A stretch of 64,000 nucleotides of DNA from CADEED01 sp035765415 (GTDB lineage: Bacteria; Pseudomonadota; Gammaproteobacteria; Steroidobacterales; Steroidobacteraceae): contig DASTXR010000083.1 in assembly GCA_035765415.1 (NCBI GenBank), forward strand, positions 1 to 64,000. The letters are read 5' to 3'. How positions within the stretch are numbered: the first letter of the stretch is position 1; the number at the start of each line of letters is the position of its first letter. The position numbers and the translations under genes are program-made. Below, one piece after another: positions 25,697 to 36,642 of this stretch. A model generated the notes under the pieces. The model worked only from the letters and a program-made list of their open reading frames with translations, did no database searches and was not told the origin of the DNA.

Positions 25697-27343
25697 CTAC
25701 ATTGGCTTTTTTGTGACGCGTTCGGCCACGGCCTGCATATTCGGGCAGATATTGGCTTCGCCCACGAGCGCAAGGATGCCCGCGGCGTCCAGCGCGCCCC
25801 GTAGCTCCTGGTGTATGCCGCAGAGAATGACGCGTACCCGGTGACGCTGGAAGCGCTGCACGATCTCCGCCAGCGTATGGATGCCGGTGGCGTCCATGAA
25901 CGGCACGCGCCCCAGCCGGATCACGACGGCTTCCACGCCCAGCTGAACGCGCTCGAGTGCATTCTCGAGTTTCTCGGCGGCGCCGAAGAAAAACGGGCCC
26001 TCGACCCGGTACACCAGCACATCTGGCGGCAGCCTGACGTCTTCACCCGAATCCTCATCGAAAGCCTGCTGCTCGACCCGCACCGTCTCGGCCATACGCC
26101 GCATGAACAGGAGTGCCGCGAGCACCACGCCCACGTTCACGGCCACCACGAGGTCGACGAACACCGTCAGCACGAAGGTGATGAGCAGCAGGAAGCGATC
26201 GGCGGCGGGCGCCGTGCGCAGCAGGCGTAGAACATGTGGAATGTCCGCCATGTTCCAGGCCACGAAGAACAGGATGGCGGCGAGCGCGGCCAACGGCACG
26301 TGCGCGGCCCATGGCGCCAGCACCAGGATGACCAGCACCAGGAACGCCGCGTGCACGATGCCGGCCAGCGGACTGGTGGCGCCGTTGCGAATGCTCGTGG
26401 CGGTGCGCGCCACGGCGCCGGTGGCGGCGAATCCGCCGAACAGCGGCGCGATGATGTTGGCCGCACCCTGGCCGATGAGCTCCTGGTTCGAATTGTGGCG
26501 TGAGCCGGTCATGCCATCGGCGACGACCGCGGTCAGCAGCGATTCGATGGCGCCTAACAAGGCGATGGCGAACGCCGGGCCCACCAGTTGCAGGAGGTCC
26601 GACAGCGGCAGCGCCGGCCACGAAAGGCCGGGCAGCGAGCGCGGTATGCCGCCGAAGGCGCTGCCGACGGTCGCGACGCCCGCGAACTGCCCGAGCGCCT
26701 GCACGCTCATGGCGGCCAGCATCGCGACGAGCGGCATTGGCACCCGCTTCAGGAACGGAACTCGCGCAAGCCATCGGCTGCCCGCGATGAGGATGGCGAG
26801 CGTCAGCACGGCGATCAGCGTGGTGGCGACGTGCAGATCGGGGAGTGCGCTCAGCACCGCGATGAACTTCTCGTGGAAGTGCAGGCCGGAGGTGGCCGGA
26901 TGCAGCCCGAAAAAGTCCTTCCACTGCCCGGTCCAGATGACCACGGCGATGCCCGCGGTGAACCCGGCGATGACCGGGCTCGGGATGTACTTGATCACGC
27001 CTCCCAGCCGCGCGAGCCCCATGACGAGCAGGATCACGCCCGCCATCGCGGTGGCGGCCTGAAGGCCCGCGATTCCGTACTGCGCAGTGACGCCGGCCAG
27101 AACGGCGATGAACGCGCCGGTGGGCCCGGAAATCTGCACGCGCGTGCCGCCGGCGATGGAAGTCACCAACCCGGCGACGATGGCGGTGTAGAGACCCTGC
27201 GCCGGCGTTGCCCCCGAAGCGATGGCGAATGCCATGGCGAGCGGCATGGCGACGACCCCCACGACCAGGCCGGCGACGATGTTAGGCACGAGATGGACTC
27301 GTGTCAGGAGTCCGGCCTTGTGCGCTTCAAGGAGGGCGATCAT
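25697..27343 (-). CDS. SulP-family anion transporter with STAS domain
   Basis: 548 residues. An N-terminal membrane domain (HLVPNIVAGLVVGVVAMPLAMAFA; ISGPTGAFIAVLAGV) is followed by a cytoplasmic STAS domain from about 440 (VLVYRVEGPFFFGAAEKL, FMDATGIHTLAEI). SulP proteins move sulfate, bicarbonate, dicarboxylates or other anions, and the substrate cannot be assigned here. It is divergent from the TspO gene and follows the receiver gene at its far end. Confidence 0.9.
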   Translation of the reverse strand: MIALLEAHKAGLLTRVHLVPNIVAGLVVGVVAMPLAMAFAIASGATPAQGLYTAIVAGLVTSIAGGTRVQISGPTGAFIAVLAGVTAQYGIAGLQAATAMAGVILLVMGLARLGGVIKYIPSPVIAGFTAGIAVVIWTGQWKDFFGLHPATSGLHFHEKFIAVLSALPDLHVATTLIAVLTLAILIAGSRWLARVPFLKRVPMPLVAMLAAMSVQALGQFAGVATVGSAFGGIPRSLPGLSWPALPLSDLLQLVGPAFAIALLGAIESLLTAVVADGMTGSRHNSNQELIGQGAANIIAPLFGGFAATGAVARTATSIRNGATSPLAGIVHAAFLVLVILVLAPWAAHVPLAALAAILFFVAWNMADIPHVLRLLRTAPAADRFLLLITFVLTVFVDLVVAVNVGVVLAALLFMRRMAETVRVEQQAFDEDSGEDVRLPPDVLVYRVEGPFFFGAAEKLENALERVQLGVEAVVIRLGRVPFMDATGIHTLAEIVQRFQRHRVRVILCGIHQELRGALDAAGILALVGEANICPNMQAVAERVTKKPM

Positions 27344-27434
27344 GTCGCGTCGAGTATGCCGTCAGAACCGTCCGACGCGGCGCGCGTTACATAGGTAGGG
27401 CTCCGTATGGATTCGGGCACGGTACTCTGCCTGC

Positions 27435-27953
27435 ATGAATGACACCGACGTTTCCCTGCGGATCACGCCTTCTTCCTTCAACGCCTGGCTCGCGCTCGCC
27501 GGCTGGGTCGCGGTGTGTGCGGTTGCCGGCGCCATCGGTGCGCTGGCGTCAGTCGAGGCGAAGGAGTTCTACGCGTCGCTTGACCAACCCGCCTGGGCGC
27601 CGCCAGCCGGGGTGTTCGGCCCCGTATGGACCCTCTTGTATGCATCCATGGCAGTGGCCGCCTGGCTGGTCTGGCGGGAACGTGGCTTTGCGCGCGCACG
27701 AGGTGCGCTCGGTCTGTTCCTGATCCAGCTCGCGCTGAACGCCCTTTGGTCGTGGCTGTTCTTCGCGTGGCATCAAGGCGCGTTCGCCTTCGTCGATATC
27801 CTCGCGCTGCTGGCGCTCATCGTGGCCACGATGGTGTCGTTCGCGAAGATACGAAAGCTCGCCGCCTGGCTGCTGGCCCCGTACCTCGCGTGGGTCGGAT
27901 TCGCAACGCTGCTCAGCTATTCCGTGTGGCAGCGAAATCCTCTTGCGCTGTAG
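27435..27953 (+). CDS. tspO: TspO/MBR-family membrane protein
   Basis: 172 residues with five membrane helices. TspO signatures are PAWAPPAGVFGPVWTLLYA, LNALWSWLFFAWH and the end PYLAWVGFATLLSYSVWQRN. The family binds porphyrins and other hydrophobic ligands and has been tied to tetrapyrrole and oxidative-stress responses. Its 3' end overlaps the convergent glucan synthase gene by 41 bases. Confidence 0.9.
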   Translation: MNDTDVSLRITPSSFNAWLALAGWVAVCAVAGAIGALASVEAKEFYASLDQPAWAPPAGVFGPVWTLLYASMAVAAWLVWRERGFARARGALGLFLIQLALNALWSWLFFAWHQGAFAFVDILALLALIVATMVSFAKIRKLAAWLLAPYLAWVGFATLLSYSVWQRNPLAL

Positions 27954-30900
27954 AAGCACGCCACATCACGTGCACGCTGTGGGGGGCGCCATCATCGACC
28001 AGCTCCACGGTATTTCTTCCGGCACTCTGCACTTCGCCATCGATGACGAGCTGAGGCAACGAACGCGCGTCGGGTTGTTTGTCGACGATGATCTGGTAAG
28101 GCGTGACGTGATGCGCGCCGCGATGGCGATATTGAATGGTGAACCCGGGCCAATCCGGCGGCACGCAGGGCACGAGTGTGAGGCGGTTCTCCCGCAAGCG
28201 GAACCCCAGGATCCATTCGAGCCCCGCGCGATATAGCCAGCCCGCGGAACCGGTGTACCAGGTCCACCCGCCGCGACCGGCATGCGGTGCTTCGGAATAC
28301 ACGTCGGCGGCGACCACGTAGGGCTCGACCTTGTAACGCTGCACCTCGGCGCGCGTCGATGCGCGGCGAACCGGGTTCAGCATGTTGAACACTTCCATGG
28401 CGCGCACCGGGTTGCCCTGCATGGCGAACGCGATGGAGGTCCACACCGCGGCGTGAGTGTACTGCCCGCCGTTTTCGCGGACGCCGCGTGGATAGGCCTT
28501 CACATAGCCGGGCTCTTGCGCCGATTTTTCGAAAGGCGGCGTGAACAACATGGCCAGCGGCGGATCGCGGTTCAGCAGTTGCGCGTCGAGCGCTTCCATC
28601 GCGCGAAGCGCGCGCGCGGGGTTCGCGGCGCCGGAGATCACGCCCCAGGACTGCGCGATGGCGTCGATCTGGCACTCGTCGCTGTGCGACGAGCCGAGCG
28701 GCGTGCCGTCGTCGAAGAATCCGCGGCGATACCATTCGCCATCCCAGGCGTGCTGCTCGAGCGCGGCACGCAGCCTGGTCGCATGGCCCAGCCACGCGGT
28801 GGCGAGCGCGAGTTCGCCGCGACTCTGCGCGATGGGCGCGAACGCGTTCAAGGTGGCATGCAGGAACCAGCCCAGCCACACGCTCTCGCCGCGGCCGTGT
28901 TCGCCCACGCGATTCATGCCGTCGTTCCAGTCGCCGGTGCCGATGAGCGGCAATCCGTGCTGGCCCATGTACAGCGCGCCTTCGAGCCCCAGGCGGCAAT
29001 GTTCGAACAGCGTGGCGGTGTGTTCGCTGATGTCGGGCTGGAAGAACGCGTCGTGTTTCTCGCGCGGCAGCGGCGGGCCTTCGATGAACGGAACCTGGAC
29101 GTCGAGGATGGCGCGATCGCCGGTGAGCGCGATGTAGTGCGCGGTGACGAACGACAGCCATACGCGGTCGTCGGAGATGTGCGTGCGCACGCCCATGCCA
29201 TTGTGCGGCAGCCACCAGTGCTGCACGTCGCCCTCGGGAAACTGGCGCGACGCGGCGCGCAGGATCTGCTCGCGCAGCAGTTGCGGCCGCGCGATGCCTA
29301 ACGCCATGGCGTCCTGGAGCTGGTCGCGGAATCCGTAGGCGCCGCTCGCCTGGTAGAAACCGGCGCGTGCCCAGGTGCGGCAGGCCAGCGTCTGGTACAG
29401 CAGCCAGCCATTCATCATGACGTCGAGGGCACGGTCGGGCGACTTCACCTGCACGTGCCCGGTCAGCTCTTCCCAGTGTTCACGGACTTCGCCGAGTAGT
29501 TTGTCGATGTCGGCGCCACGCCACGTGGAAATCATCGTGCGTGCTTCGTCGATGCCGGTGGCTTCGCCGAGCAGGAACACGATCTCGGTCGCCGCGGCCG
29601 GCTCGATTTCGAGCCGCGTGCGCAGGGCCGCGCAAGGATCGAGTCCGGCGCCGCTGCGGCCCGAGAACGGATTGCCCGAAACCAGCGCGGCCGGCGCGTC
29701 GAGCGCGCCATGACGCCCGAGGAATTCGCCGCGATCGCAGGTGAATTCCGTCTGCGCGCCGCGCAGGTCGGCGAATGCCACGCCGGGAAATGCATGGTTC
29801 CAGGGATTGCGCGCGAACAGGGCGCCGGTGCGCGCATCCTGCTCGGTGAGGATGTGCGGCGCGCTGGCGACACGCGACGCGCCGAGCACCCACTCGACGT
29901 AGGCGGTGACCGAGAGGCTGCGGCGTCGCTGCGATTCGTTGCGCACCTTGAGCCGGCAGATCTTGATGGCGCCCTCGAGCGGCACCAGCATGGTCAGCTC
30001 GAGCGCGATGCCGTGCGACAGGTGTTCAAAGCGGCTGTATCCCATGCCGTGCGCGCACGAGTACTGCGCGTCCTCGTGGCGGATCGGCGCCGGCGCGGGC
30101 GTCCACAATTCGCCGCTTTCCTCGTCGCGCAGGTAGATAGTCTCGCCCGGCCGGTTGACGACCGGGTCGTTCGCCCAGGGCGTGAGCGCGTTCTCGCGGC
30201 TGTTGCGCGACCAGGTGTAACCGCCGCCGTCGTTGGCCACCTGGAACCCGAATTCGCGATTGGCCACCACGTTGATCCACGGCACGGGCGTGTTCTGGCC
30301 TTCGGGCGCGATGATGCGGTATTCGCGGCCCTGCGCGCCGAAGCCGCCGATGCCGTTGTAGAACTCGAGGCGCTTTGCCTCGTCCTGGTCGGCTGCGGCG
30401 CTGCCCGCCGCCGGCGCGCGGCGTGGAAGCCGCGGCGCGATGGTGGGCACCGGCTGCATGCGTTCCACCTGGTCGGCGAGACTGCCGCCCCTGCCTGACA
30501 ACACGACGCGCGCGACGGCCAGCAGCAGCGCGCGCGACTCCGGGGTGATGAGATCGGAGCGCAGCATGAACACCTTGCCGCGTGTGTCCGCGCCGGCGAT
30601 GCGCGGGCGCGCGAGGCTGGTGCGCACCGCGGCCTCGATGGCCACTTGCAGGTCCTGGATGTACGACGCGCCGCGTTCGTTGAGGATGACGAGGTCCACC
30701 GAAAGGCGCTTGATTCCCCAGTATTCGTGCGCCTGCAGGAGCTGCCGCACGGTGACCAGGTCTTCCGCATCCTCGACGCGCAGCAGCACGATGGGCAGAT
30801 CGCCGGAAATGCCCTGCGCCCACAGGTCTGCAGGACCGGCCGCGCCGCGCCGGATGTTGTCACTGGATGTGCGCGCGGCGGAACCCGCAAACAGGATGTG

Positions 30901-33900
30901 TCCGGCCAGTTGCTGGAACACATTGGCCTGCGATGCGTCGATGCCGAAGTGCCGCAGCTGCACCTGTCCTTGCGTCCACGCCAGCGTGGCGGTGCGCGTG
31001 CGTGCGTTGGTGTCGCGATGTTTGTCGGCGATCTCGAGCAGGCGCGCGCGATCCGGCGCCACGCAGGTCCAGTACGCGATGCGCGCGGTGCCGCCGGAAG
31101 GAATGCGCAGGCGATAACGCAACGCGAACACGGCATCGAGCACGGTGCCGATGGTGCCCGACAACGCGCGGCCTTCGAGCATGGCCAGCGGCGTGCGCAG
31201 CTCGCGGCAACGGCCGAGGAATTTCGCGCGGTCGGTCTCGAACTGCGGCGGACCGACAGTGACGCCTTCGACCACCGCGTGATGCGAAGCCCACACTTCC
31301 GGTTCGTCGGGCGCGCGGCGCCGGCGGTTCGCCACCAGCACGCCTTCGCGCGCGAGGAATTCCGTGCGCACGAACATCTTGGAAAATGCCGGATGCGCGA
31401 GGTCCGAGGCTGGCGCGCCGAGCACCAGCTCGGCATAGGACGTGACTTCGATTTCGCGATCGCGCAACGATCCGTTGGTCAACGACAGCAGGCGCACTTC
31501 GGCGTCGTCCTCCGGCGATATCTGCACTTCGAGCGTGCTGACGATGTCGCTGTCGGTGCGGATGATCTCGGCACGATCCTCGGTGTAGCTCACTTCATAG
31601 CTGCCCGGCTGGCCGGCACAGGGCTGGTAACCCGCGGACCACACGCGCCCGGATTCCACGTCGCGCATCATCAGGTAGCTGCCGGTGTCGTCGCGCGTGG
31701 CATCTTCGCGCCAGCGCGTGATGGCGAGATCGTTCCAGCGGCTGTATCCCGAGCCGGCGGCGGTGATCATGACCGAGTAGCGGCCGTTCGAGAGCAGGTG
31801 GGTCTGCGGCGATGAGTCGTGCGGGCTGCGGATGCGCCGCACCTCCGGCACCTGGAGGTCGGCGACGCGCGCGGCGGTGCCCACTTCTTCGGCGCGCGGA
31901 TGCGCCACGGATACATCGCGCGGCGTGCGCTCCTGCAGCAGCAGCTCGGTGGCCTGCACCGCCACGTCGGAGTGGAAGCGTTCGCGCATGCGGCCATCGA
32001 GCAGCGTGTTGGCGATGGCAACGATGCTCATGCCCTGGTGATGCGCCATGTAGGCGCGCACCATGACCTGCGACGCGCCTTCGGGCACGCGGCTCTCGGT
32101 GAAGTCGACGGCCTCGTAGAAACCGTAGGCGCCGCGCGCGCCGATCGCTGCGAGGGCCGCGTAATTGGCGAGCGCGGCCTCGCCGTCGATCATGGCGGCG
32201 AGACCGGTGGCGTAGGGCGCCACCACCTTGTTTTCGGAGAGGCCGCGCTTGAGGCCGAGGCCGGGCACGCCGAAGTTCGAATATTGATAGGTGAGCTCGA
32301 GATCGCGCGCGTTGTACGCGGACTCGGACACGCCCCAGGGAAGGTGGAGCTCCGCGCCGTAGGCGATCTGCCGCTGAACGATGAGCCGGCTGGTCTGTGC
32401 CAGCAAACTACCGCCCGGCGCGCGCAGCACCAGGTCGGGCATGAGGTACTCGAACATCGAGCCGGACCACGAGACCAGCGCCGCACCTGCGCCGATCGGC
32501 GTGACCGTGCGTCCCAGCCGGAACCAGTGGCGCGCCGGAATGTCGCCCTTGGCGATGGCGATGAAACTGGCGAGGCGCGCTTCGGAGGCGAGCAGGTCGT
32601 AACAACTGTCGTCGAGCGAGCCGTCGGTGGCGCGATAGCCGATCGACAGCAACTTGCGCTGCGTGTCGAGCAGGAAGTCGAACTCCATGGACGAGGCCAG
32701 CTGCAGCGCTATGTTGGCAAGCGACTCGAGGTGCTCGACGATGAAGCCGGCCGGGTCCCGCGCCAGCAGGTCGCTGCGCCAGCTGTCGATGGAGCGGCGC
32801 GTGGCCTCGACCCAATAGACCAGCTCGGCGCTGGCCGCGGGTTCGTTCTCGCTGGCCAGCGTGCGCACCATGTCGACCAGTGTGCCGGCGCGCTCGGCGG
32901 CCTCGTGTAATGCATCGACCATGGGATCGAGCGGCGTGGTATGCGGGCGCAGGCTGAGCTCGAGATCCGAAAACGCGGTTTCGAGCAGGCCGAGCGTGAT
33001 GGTCTGGCCCGGCGTGAACTTGAATTTGCGCAGCGCCTCGAGCGCGAGGTCGAGCGAATCGGCCAGGCCTTCGACCGCCGAAGCGGGAGGCGCCGGGTCT
33101 TTCTGCCATTCGCGGAACGCGCCGGCCAGCGTGATGAGGTGCGCCGCGAGATTGCCCGAATCGACCGACGACACGTAGCGCGGGTCGAGCGGCCGCAGGT
33201 CGCGCGTGTCGTACCAGTTGTACAGGTGCCCGCGGCACTTGTGCATGCGCACCATGGTGCCGAGCGTGGCCTCGATGCGGTCGAGCGCATCGCGCAGGCC
33301 GCACCAGCCGAAGTCGCGCGCCGCCACCGTCGACAGTAGATAGAGCCCGATGTTGGTGGGCGAGGTGCGGTGCGCGACGATGGCGCGCGGATCCTCCTGG
33401 AAGTTGTCGGGCGGCAGGTGATTGTCCTCGGACGTCACGAACGTCTCGAAGAACCGCCAGGTGCGCCGCGCGATGAGGCGCAGCTCGCGCTGCTGCCCGG
33501 TGGACAGGTCCGACTTCGCCACCGCCGGCGGCGTACGGCTGATGCGCCAGGCCACCACCGGCGCGATGAGCCACAGCAGCAGGAATGGCATCGCGAGGTT
33601 GGGCACCGGCCCGCCGGAATAGATGGCGAGGCCAGCCGCGAGCAGCAGCGTCAGCACGACGCTGCGCAACATGCGCCGGTAGAAACTGCCGAAGTCCGCG
33701 CGCGTGCTCGACAGCATGTCGGCCGTGGTCCATTCGAGCAGCAGCCGGTGGCTCACGAACATGCGCCACAACGCGCGGCCGATGGCGTCGCACATGAGCC
33801 AGGCCTGGTAGGCCAGCATGGTGGTGAGCAGGGCGGTCTGCGTGAACGCCACGCTGAAGTCGAGGCGCAGCGCGCGCAGGTGGCTGCGCAGGGTGACCGT

Positions 33901-36504
33901 GGAACGCCGCGGCAGGATGGCGGCAAACAGCGGCAACAAGGTAGGCAGGCCCAGCGACAGCAGGATGAACGCAGTCCAGGGCAACGCAATCATGGCGGGC
34001 AGCGTCCAGCCGACGATGAGCGCCGCGAGGCTCGCGGGCGCGGACAGCGAGCGACGCAGGTTGTCGAGCATCTTCCACAGGCCGATGAGCGGCAAGCGGC
34101 TGTGGCCGCGGCCATGCGCTTCGGCGCCGGCGTCGCGACGGCCGAGAATCCACGGCAGCAACTGCCAGTCGCCGCGCACCCAGCGGTGCTGGCGCAGCGA
34201 GGCGACGTCGTATCGCGACGGGAAGTCTTCGACCACCTCCACGTCGGACGCCAGGCCGGCGCGCGCGAAGATGCCTTCGAACAGGTCGTGGCTGAGCAAC
34301 GAACTCTCCGGCACGCGGCCGGCGAGCGCGGCTTCGAAGGCGTCGACGTCGTAGATGCCCTTGCCGGCGAACGAGCCCTCACCTAACAAGTCCTGGTACA
34401 CGTCGGACACGGCGGCGGCGTACGGATCGACGCCCGCCGCGCCGGAGAACGCGCGCTGGAACGGCGTGGCCTCCGAGCTCATCGGCAGCGAAAAGGCGAC
34501 GCGCGGCTGCAGGATGGCGTAGCCCTCGACGACGCGCCCCAGTTTGGCGTCGAAACGCGGCCGGTTCAGCGGGTGCGCCATTTTCCCGATGAGACGGCGC
34601 GGCGCCTCGCGCGGCAGCCGTGTGTCCGCATCCAGCGTGAGCACGTAGCGCACGCCTTCGGGCACCCACGGCGAAGCGCCGGTGCTGGTCACGTACGTGG
34701 TGTCCGTGGCGCCGCGCAACAGCCGGTTGAGCTCCTGCAACTTGCCGCGCTTGCGTTCCCAGCCCATCCAGCGTTGCTCGCTTTCACACCAGACGCGGCG
34801 GCGATGCAGCAGCAGGAATCGCTCGCCGCCCGCGGCTTCGCCGTAGCGCCGGTTCAGGCGCGCGACGCCGAGCACGGCGATGTCGAGCAGCGCTTCGTCG
34901 GTGGGTTTTCGTTCGGCGTCGGCATCCGACCAGTCCGACAGCAGCGCGAAGTGCAGCTGGTCGTCGGGCGAGGCGAGGTAGTGGATTTCCAGGCGATGCA
35001 GATGTTCCTCGACGGCCGCGCGCGAGCTCAGCATGACCGGCATGGCGACCAGCGTACGCAGGTCGGCCGGCACGCCTTCGCGCAGCGCCAGCCCGGGCAG
35101 GCGGCTTGCACCGACCCCGCGCGTCACCGCGCGGTTGATGAGCGCCACGGCGATGTCGACGGCCGGAATGGCGCCGAGCACCCCTAACAACCACAACATG
35201 CCGCCGCCGACGCCCGCCTGCTGCAGCAGCGACACCGGGATCGACAGGATCAGCGCCGACGTGAAGGCAATCGCCGCGACGTAATCGCGCGCGCCGACGG
35301 TGAAGGCAATGCGGCTCGGCCAGTCGCGCCACGAGGGGTGGAATTCGATGGCTCGCTCCAGCGCGCGACGGCCCTCGGCGATGAGGTGAAAACCAGGATC
35401 ACGCTCGCGGTCGGTGTCGGCCGCCGCCGCGATATCCAGAACCCGTTTCGCGATGTCGAGTTCCGACAGCCGCGAACCTCGCCCGAGCTCTTCGATGGCG
35501 TTCCGGTACAGGTTGCGCGTGGCGAAATCCATGACCGCGAAGCTCGGCGCGGTGTTGAGCGCTTCGTCCACCAGGCTCACGCTCTCGAAGAACTCGGCCC
35601 AGTCCACGTCGGACATCAGGCGCATGCTGGTGATGATGTTGCGCACCGTGACGTTCGAGGCGCCCTGGCGCAGATGCTCTTCCTGCAACAGCCGTTCGGA
35701 GCTGGTGCCGTTCTGGATGAGCTCTTCTTCCAGCCACAGCAGCGCGGGCGTGATCTTGGGATCCTGATCGCGCAGGCGGTGCACCAGCTGCACGGCAAAC
35801 GCCGAGCTCAGCGCCGGCGTTCGCGCGCGCCACGCGCGCAACGCATTCGCGTCCACGGTTTGTCCGTTGACGCCGAGCAGCCGATCGGCGACCGCGTCGG
35901 CTTCCTGGCGGGCGGCGCGGCTCATGACGATGCGCTGTGCGACCCGGCGAAGGTTTTCGACCAGCACGATGCGAAGCGTGATGGCGACCGCCCACAGTTC
36001 GCCGATGGTGAGCGGCTCGACGCTTTGATAGGCGCGCACGAAACGGCGCAGTGTCTCCGGCTCGAAGCGGCTGTCGGTGTGGGCCACGAACGCCCACGCG
36101 AGGCCGAACACGCGCGGGAACCCGGTGAACGGGCCTGCCACCAGCTTGGGCAACTGGCGATAGAACTGCGGCGGCAGGTCCTCGCGGATTTCGCGAATCT
36201 GCTCTTCGACCACGTGGTAGTTGTCGAGCACCCACTCGGCGGCCGGCGTGATGCCCCGGCCCTCGTCGACCGCCCTGGCAATCGACCTGTAGGCCGCGAG
36301 CAGCACTTTCTCATTGCTGCGCAGGCGGGTGGCCAGCGAGCGGCCGTACCCCGGGATCGAACCTATCGGCTGGGCGGCCGCCAGCGACTTCGCGTGTTGC
36401 TCCAGCCGCTCGATGCTGAAGATCTCCTCGCGCAGGATCTGGTCGTCACTCCAGTGAGTTCCGGGCGACAGGTTCTCAATGATTTCGCTAAGAAATGGGT
36501 GCAA
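27913..36504 (-). CDS. ndvB: Cyclic beta-1,2-glucan synthase (GT84 plus GH94, NdvB/ChvB type)
   Basis: 2863 residues, the usual size. The N-terminal part has membrane helices and the GT84 domain with TLDADTRLP near 622, LLSHDLFEG and the RQHRWVRGDWQ motif near 771. The C-terminal half holds the GH94 phosphorylase-like module that sets chain length (GTGDWNDGM with the acid Asp near 2526). It polymerises glucose from UDP-glucose into cyclic beta-1,2-glucan on a protein intermediate and moves it to the periplasm. The start is a TTG: the frame upstream reaches a stop with no ATG or GTG. No ndvA-type exporter is adjacent. Confidence 0.92.
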   Translation of the reverse strand: MHPFLSEIIENLSPGTHWSDDQILREEIFSIERLEQHAKSLAAAQPIGSIPGYGRSLATRLRSNEKVLLAAYRSIARAVDEGRGITPAAEWVLDNYHVVEEQIREIREDLPPQFYRQLPKLVAGPFTGFPRVFGLAWAFVAHTDSRFEPETLRRFVRAYQSVEPLTIGELWAVAITLRIVLVENLRRVAQRIVMSRAARQEADAVADRLLGVNGQTVDANALRAWRARTPALSSAFAVQLVHRLRDQDPKITPALLWLEEELIQNGTSSERLLQEEHLRQGASNVTVRNIITSMRLMSDVDWAEFFESVSLVDEALNTAPSFAVMDFATRNLYRNAIEELGRGSRLSELDIAKRVLDIAAAADTDRERDPGFHLIAEGRRALERAIEFHPSWRDWPSRIAFTVGARDYVAAIAFTSALILSIPVSLLQQAGVGGGMLWLLGVLGAIPAVDIAVALINRAVTRGVGASRLPGLALREGVPADLRTLVAMPVMLSSRAAVEEHLHRLEIHYLASPDDQLHFALLSDWSDADAERKPTDEALLDIAVLGVARLNRRYGEAAGGERFLLLHRRRVWCESEQRWMGWERKRGKLQELNRLLRGATDTTYVTSTGASPWVPEGVRYVLTLDADTRLPREAPRRLIGKMAHPLNRPRFDAKLGRVVEGYAILQPRVAFSLPMSSEATPFQRAFSGAAGVDPYAAAVSDVYQDLLGEGSFAGKGIYDVDAFEAALAGRVPESSLLSHDLFEGIFARAGLASDVEVVEDFPSRYDVASLRQHRWVRGDWQLLPWILGRRDAGAEAHGRGHSRLPLIGLWKMLDNLRRSLSAPASLAALIVGWTLPAMIALPWTAFILLSLGLPTLLPLFAAILPRRSTVTLRSHLRALRLDFSVAFTQTALLTTMLAYQAWLMCDAIGRALWRMFVSHRLLLEWTTADMLSSTRADFGSFYRRMLRSVVLTLLLAAGLAIYSGGPVPNLAMPFLLLWLIAPVVAWRISRTPPAVAKSDLSTGQQRELRLIARRTWRFFETFVTSEDNHLPPDNFQEDPRAIVAHRTSPTNIGLYLLSTVAARDFGWCGLRDALDRIEATLGTMVRMHKCRGHLYNWYDTRDLRPLDPRYVSSVDSGNLAAHLITLAGAFREWQKDPAPPASAVEGLADSLDLALEALRKFKFTPGQTITLGLLETAFSDLELSLRPHTTPLDPMVDALHEAAERAGTLVDMVRTLASENEPAASAELVYWVEATRRSIDSWRSDLLARDPAGFIVEHLESLANIALQLASSMEFDFLLDTQRKLLSIGYRATDGSLDDSCYDLLASEARLASFIAIAKGDIPARHWFRLGRTVTPIGAGAALVSWSGSMFEYLMPDLVLRAPGGSLLAQTSRLIVQRQIAYGAELHLPWGVSESAYNARDLELTYQYSNFGVPGLGLKRGLSENKVVAPYATGLAAMIDGEAALANYAALAAIGARGAYGFYEAVDFTESRVPEGASQVMVRAYMAHHQGMSIVAIANTLLDGRMRERFHSDVAVQATELLLQERTPRDVSVAHPRAEEVGTAARVADLQVPEVRRIRSPHDSSPQTHLLSNGRYSVMITAAGSGYSRWNDLAITRWREDATRDDTGSYLMMRDVESGRVWSAGYQPCAGQPGSYEVSYTEDRAEIIRTDSDIVSTLEVQISPEDDAEVRLLSLTNGSLRDREIEVTSYAELVLGAPASDLAHPAFSKMFVRTEFLAREGVLVANRRRRAPDEPEVWASHHAVVEGVTVGPPQFETDRAKFLGRCRELRTPLAMLEGRALSGTIGTVLDAVFALRYRLRIPSGGTARIAYWTCVAPDRARLLEIADKHRDTNARTRTATLAWTQGQVQLRHFGIDASQANVFQQLAGHILFAGSAARTSSDNIRRGAAGPADLWAQGISGDLPIVLLRVEDAEDLVTVRQLLQAHEYWGIKRLSVDLVILNERGASYIQDLQVAIEAAVRTSLARPRIAGADTRGKVFMLRSDLITPESRALLLAVARVVLSGRGGSLADQVERMQPVPTIAPRLPRRAPAAGSAAADQDEAKRLEFYNGIGGFGAQGREYRIIAPEGQNTPVPWINVVANREFGFQVANDGGGYTWSRNSRENALTPWANDPVVNRPGETIYLRDEESGELWTPAPAPIRHEDAQYSCAHGMGYSRFEHLSHGIALELTMLVPLEGAIKICRLKVRNESQRRRSLSVTAYVEWVLGASRVASAPHILTEQDARTGALFARNPWNHAFPGVAFADLRGAQTEFTCDRGEFLGRHGALDAPAALVSGNPFSGRSGAGLDPCAALRTRLEIEPAAATEIVFLLGEATGIDEARTMISTWRGADIDKLLGEVREHWEELTGHVQVKSPDRALDVMMNGWLLYQTLACRTWARAGFYQASGAYGFRDQLQDAMALGIARPQLLREQILRAASRQFPEGDVQHWWLPHNGMGVRTHISDDRVWLSFVTAHYIALTGDRAILDVQVPFIEGPPLPREKHDAFFQPDISEHTATLFEHCRLGLEGALYMGQHGLPLIGTGDWNDGMNRVGEHGRGESVWLGWFLHATLNAFAPIAQSRGELALATAWLGHATRLRAALEQHAWDGEWYRRGFFDDGTPLGSSHSDECQIDAIAQSWGVISGAANPARALRAMEALDAQLLNRDPPLAMLFTPPFEKSAQEPGYVKAYPRGVRENGGQYTHAAVWTSIAFAMQGNPVRAMEVFNMLNPVRRASTRAEVQRYKVEPYVVAADVYSEAPHAGRGGWTWYTGSAGWLYRAGLEWILGFRLRENRLTLVPCVPPDWPGFTIQYRHRGAHHVTPYQIIVDKQPDARSLPQLVIDGEVQSAGRNTVELVDDGAPHSVHVMWRASTAQEDFAATRNS

Positions 36505-36642
36505 GAATCCGCCAGCTTGATGTGTCGTCGCCTCGGAGCATTACGCGAATTCGCGGTCCCGCGCGCCATGTCTTCAGGACTCATGGCGCTGTCGGACAAG
36601 GCCTACCGGGCGGAGCCGGCGTAGCTTAACAGGAGACGGGCA

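Noticed and set aside
35338..36624. Open frame of 428 codons on the plus strand opposite ndvB N-terminus
   Set aside because: Runs against conserved glucan synthase sequence and has shadow-type composition.
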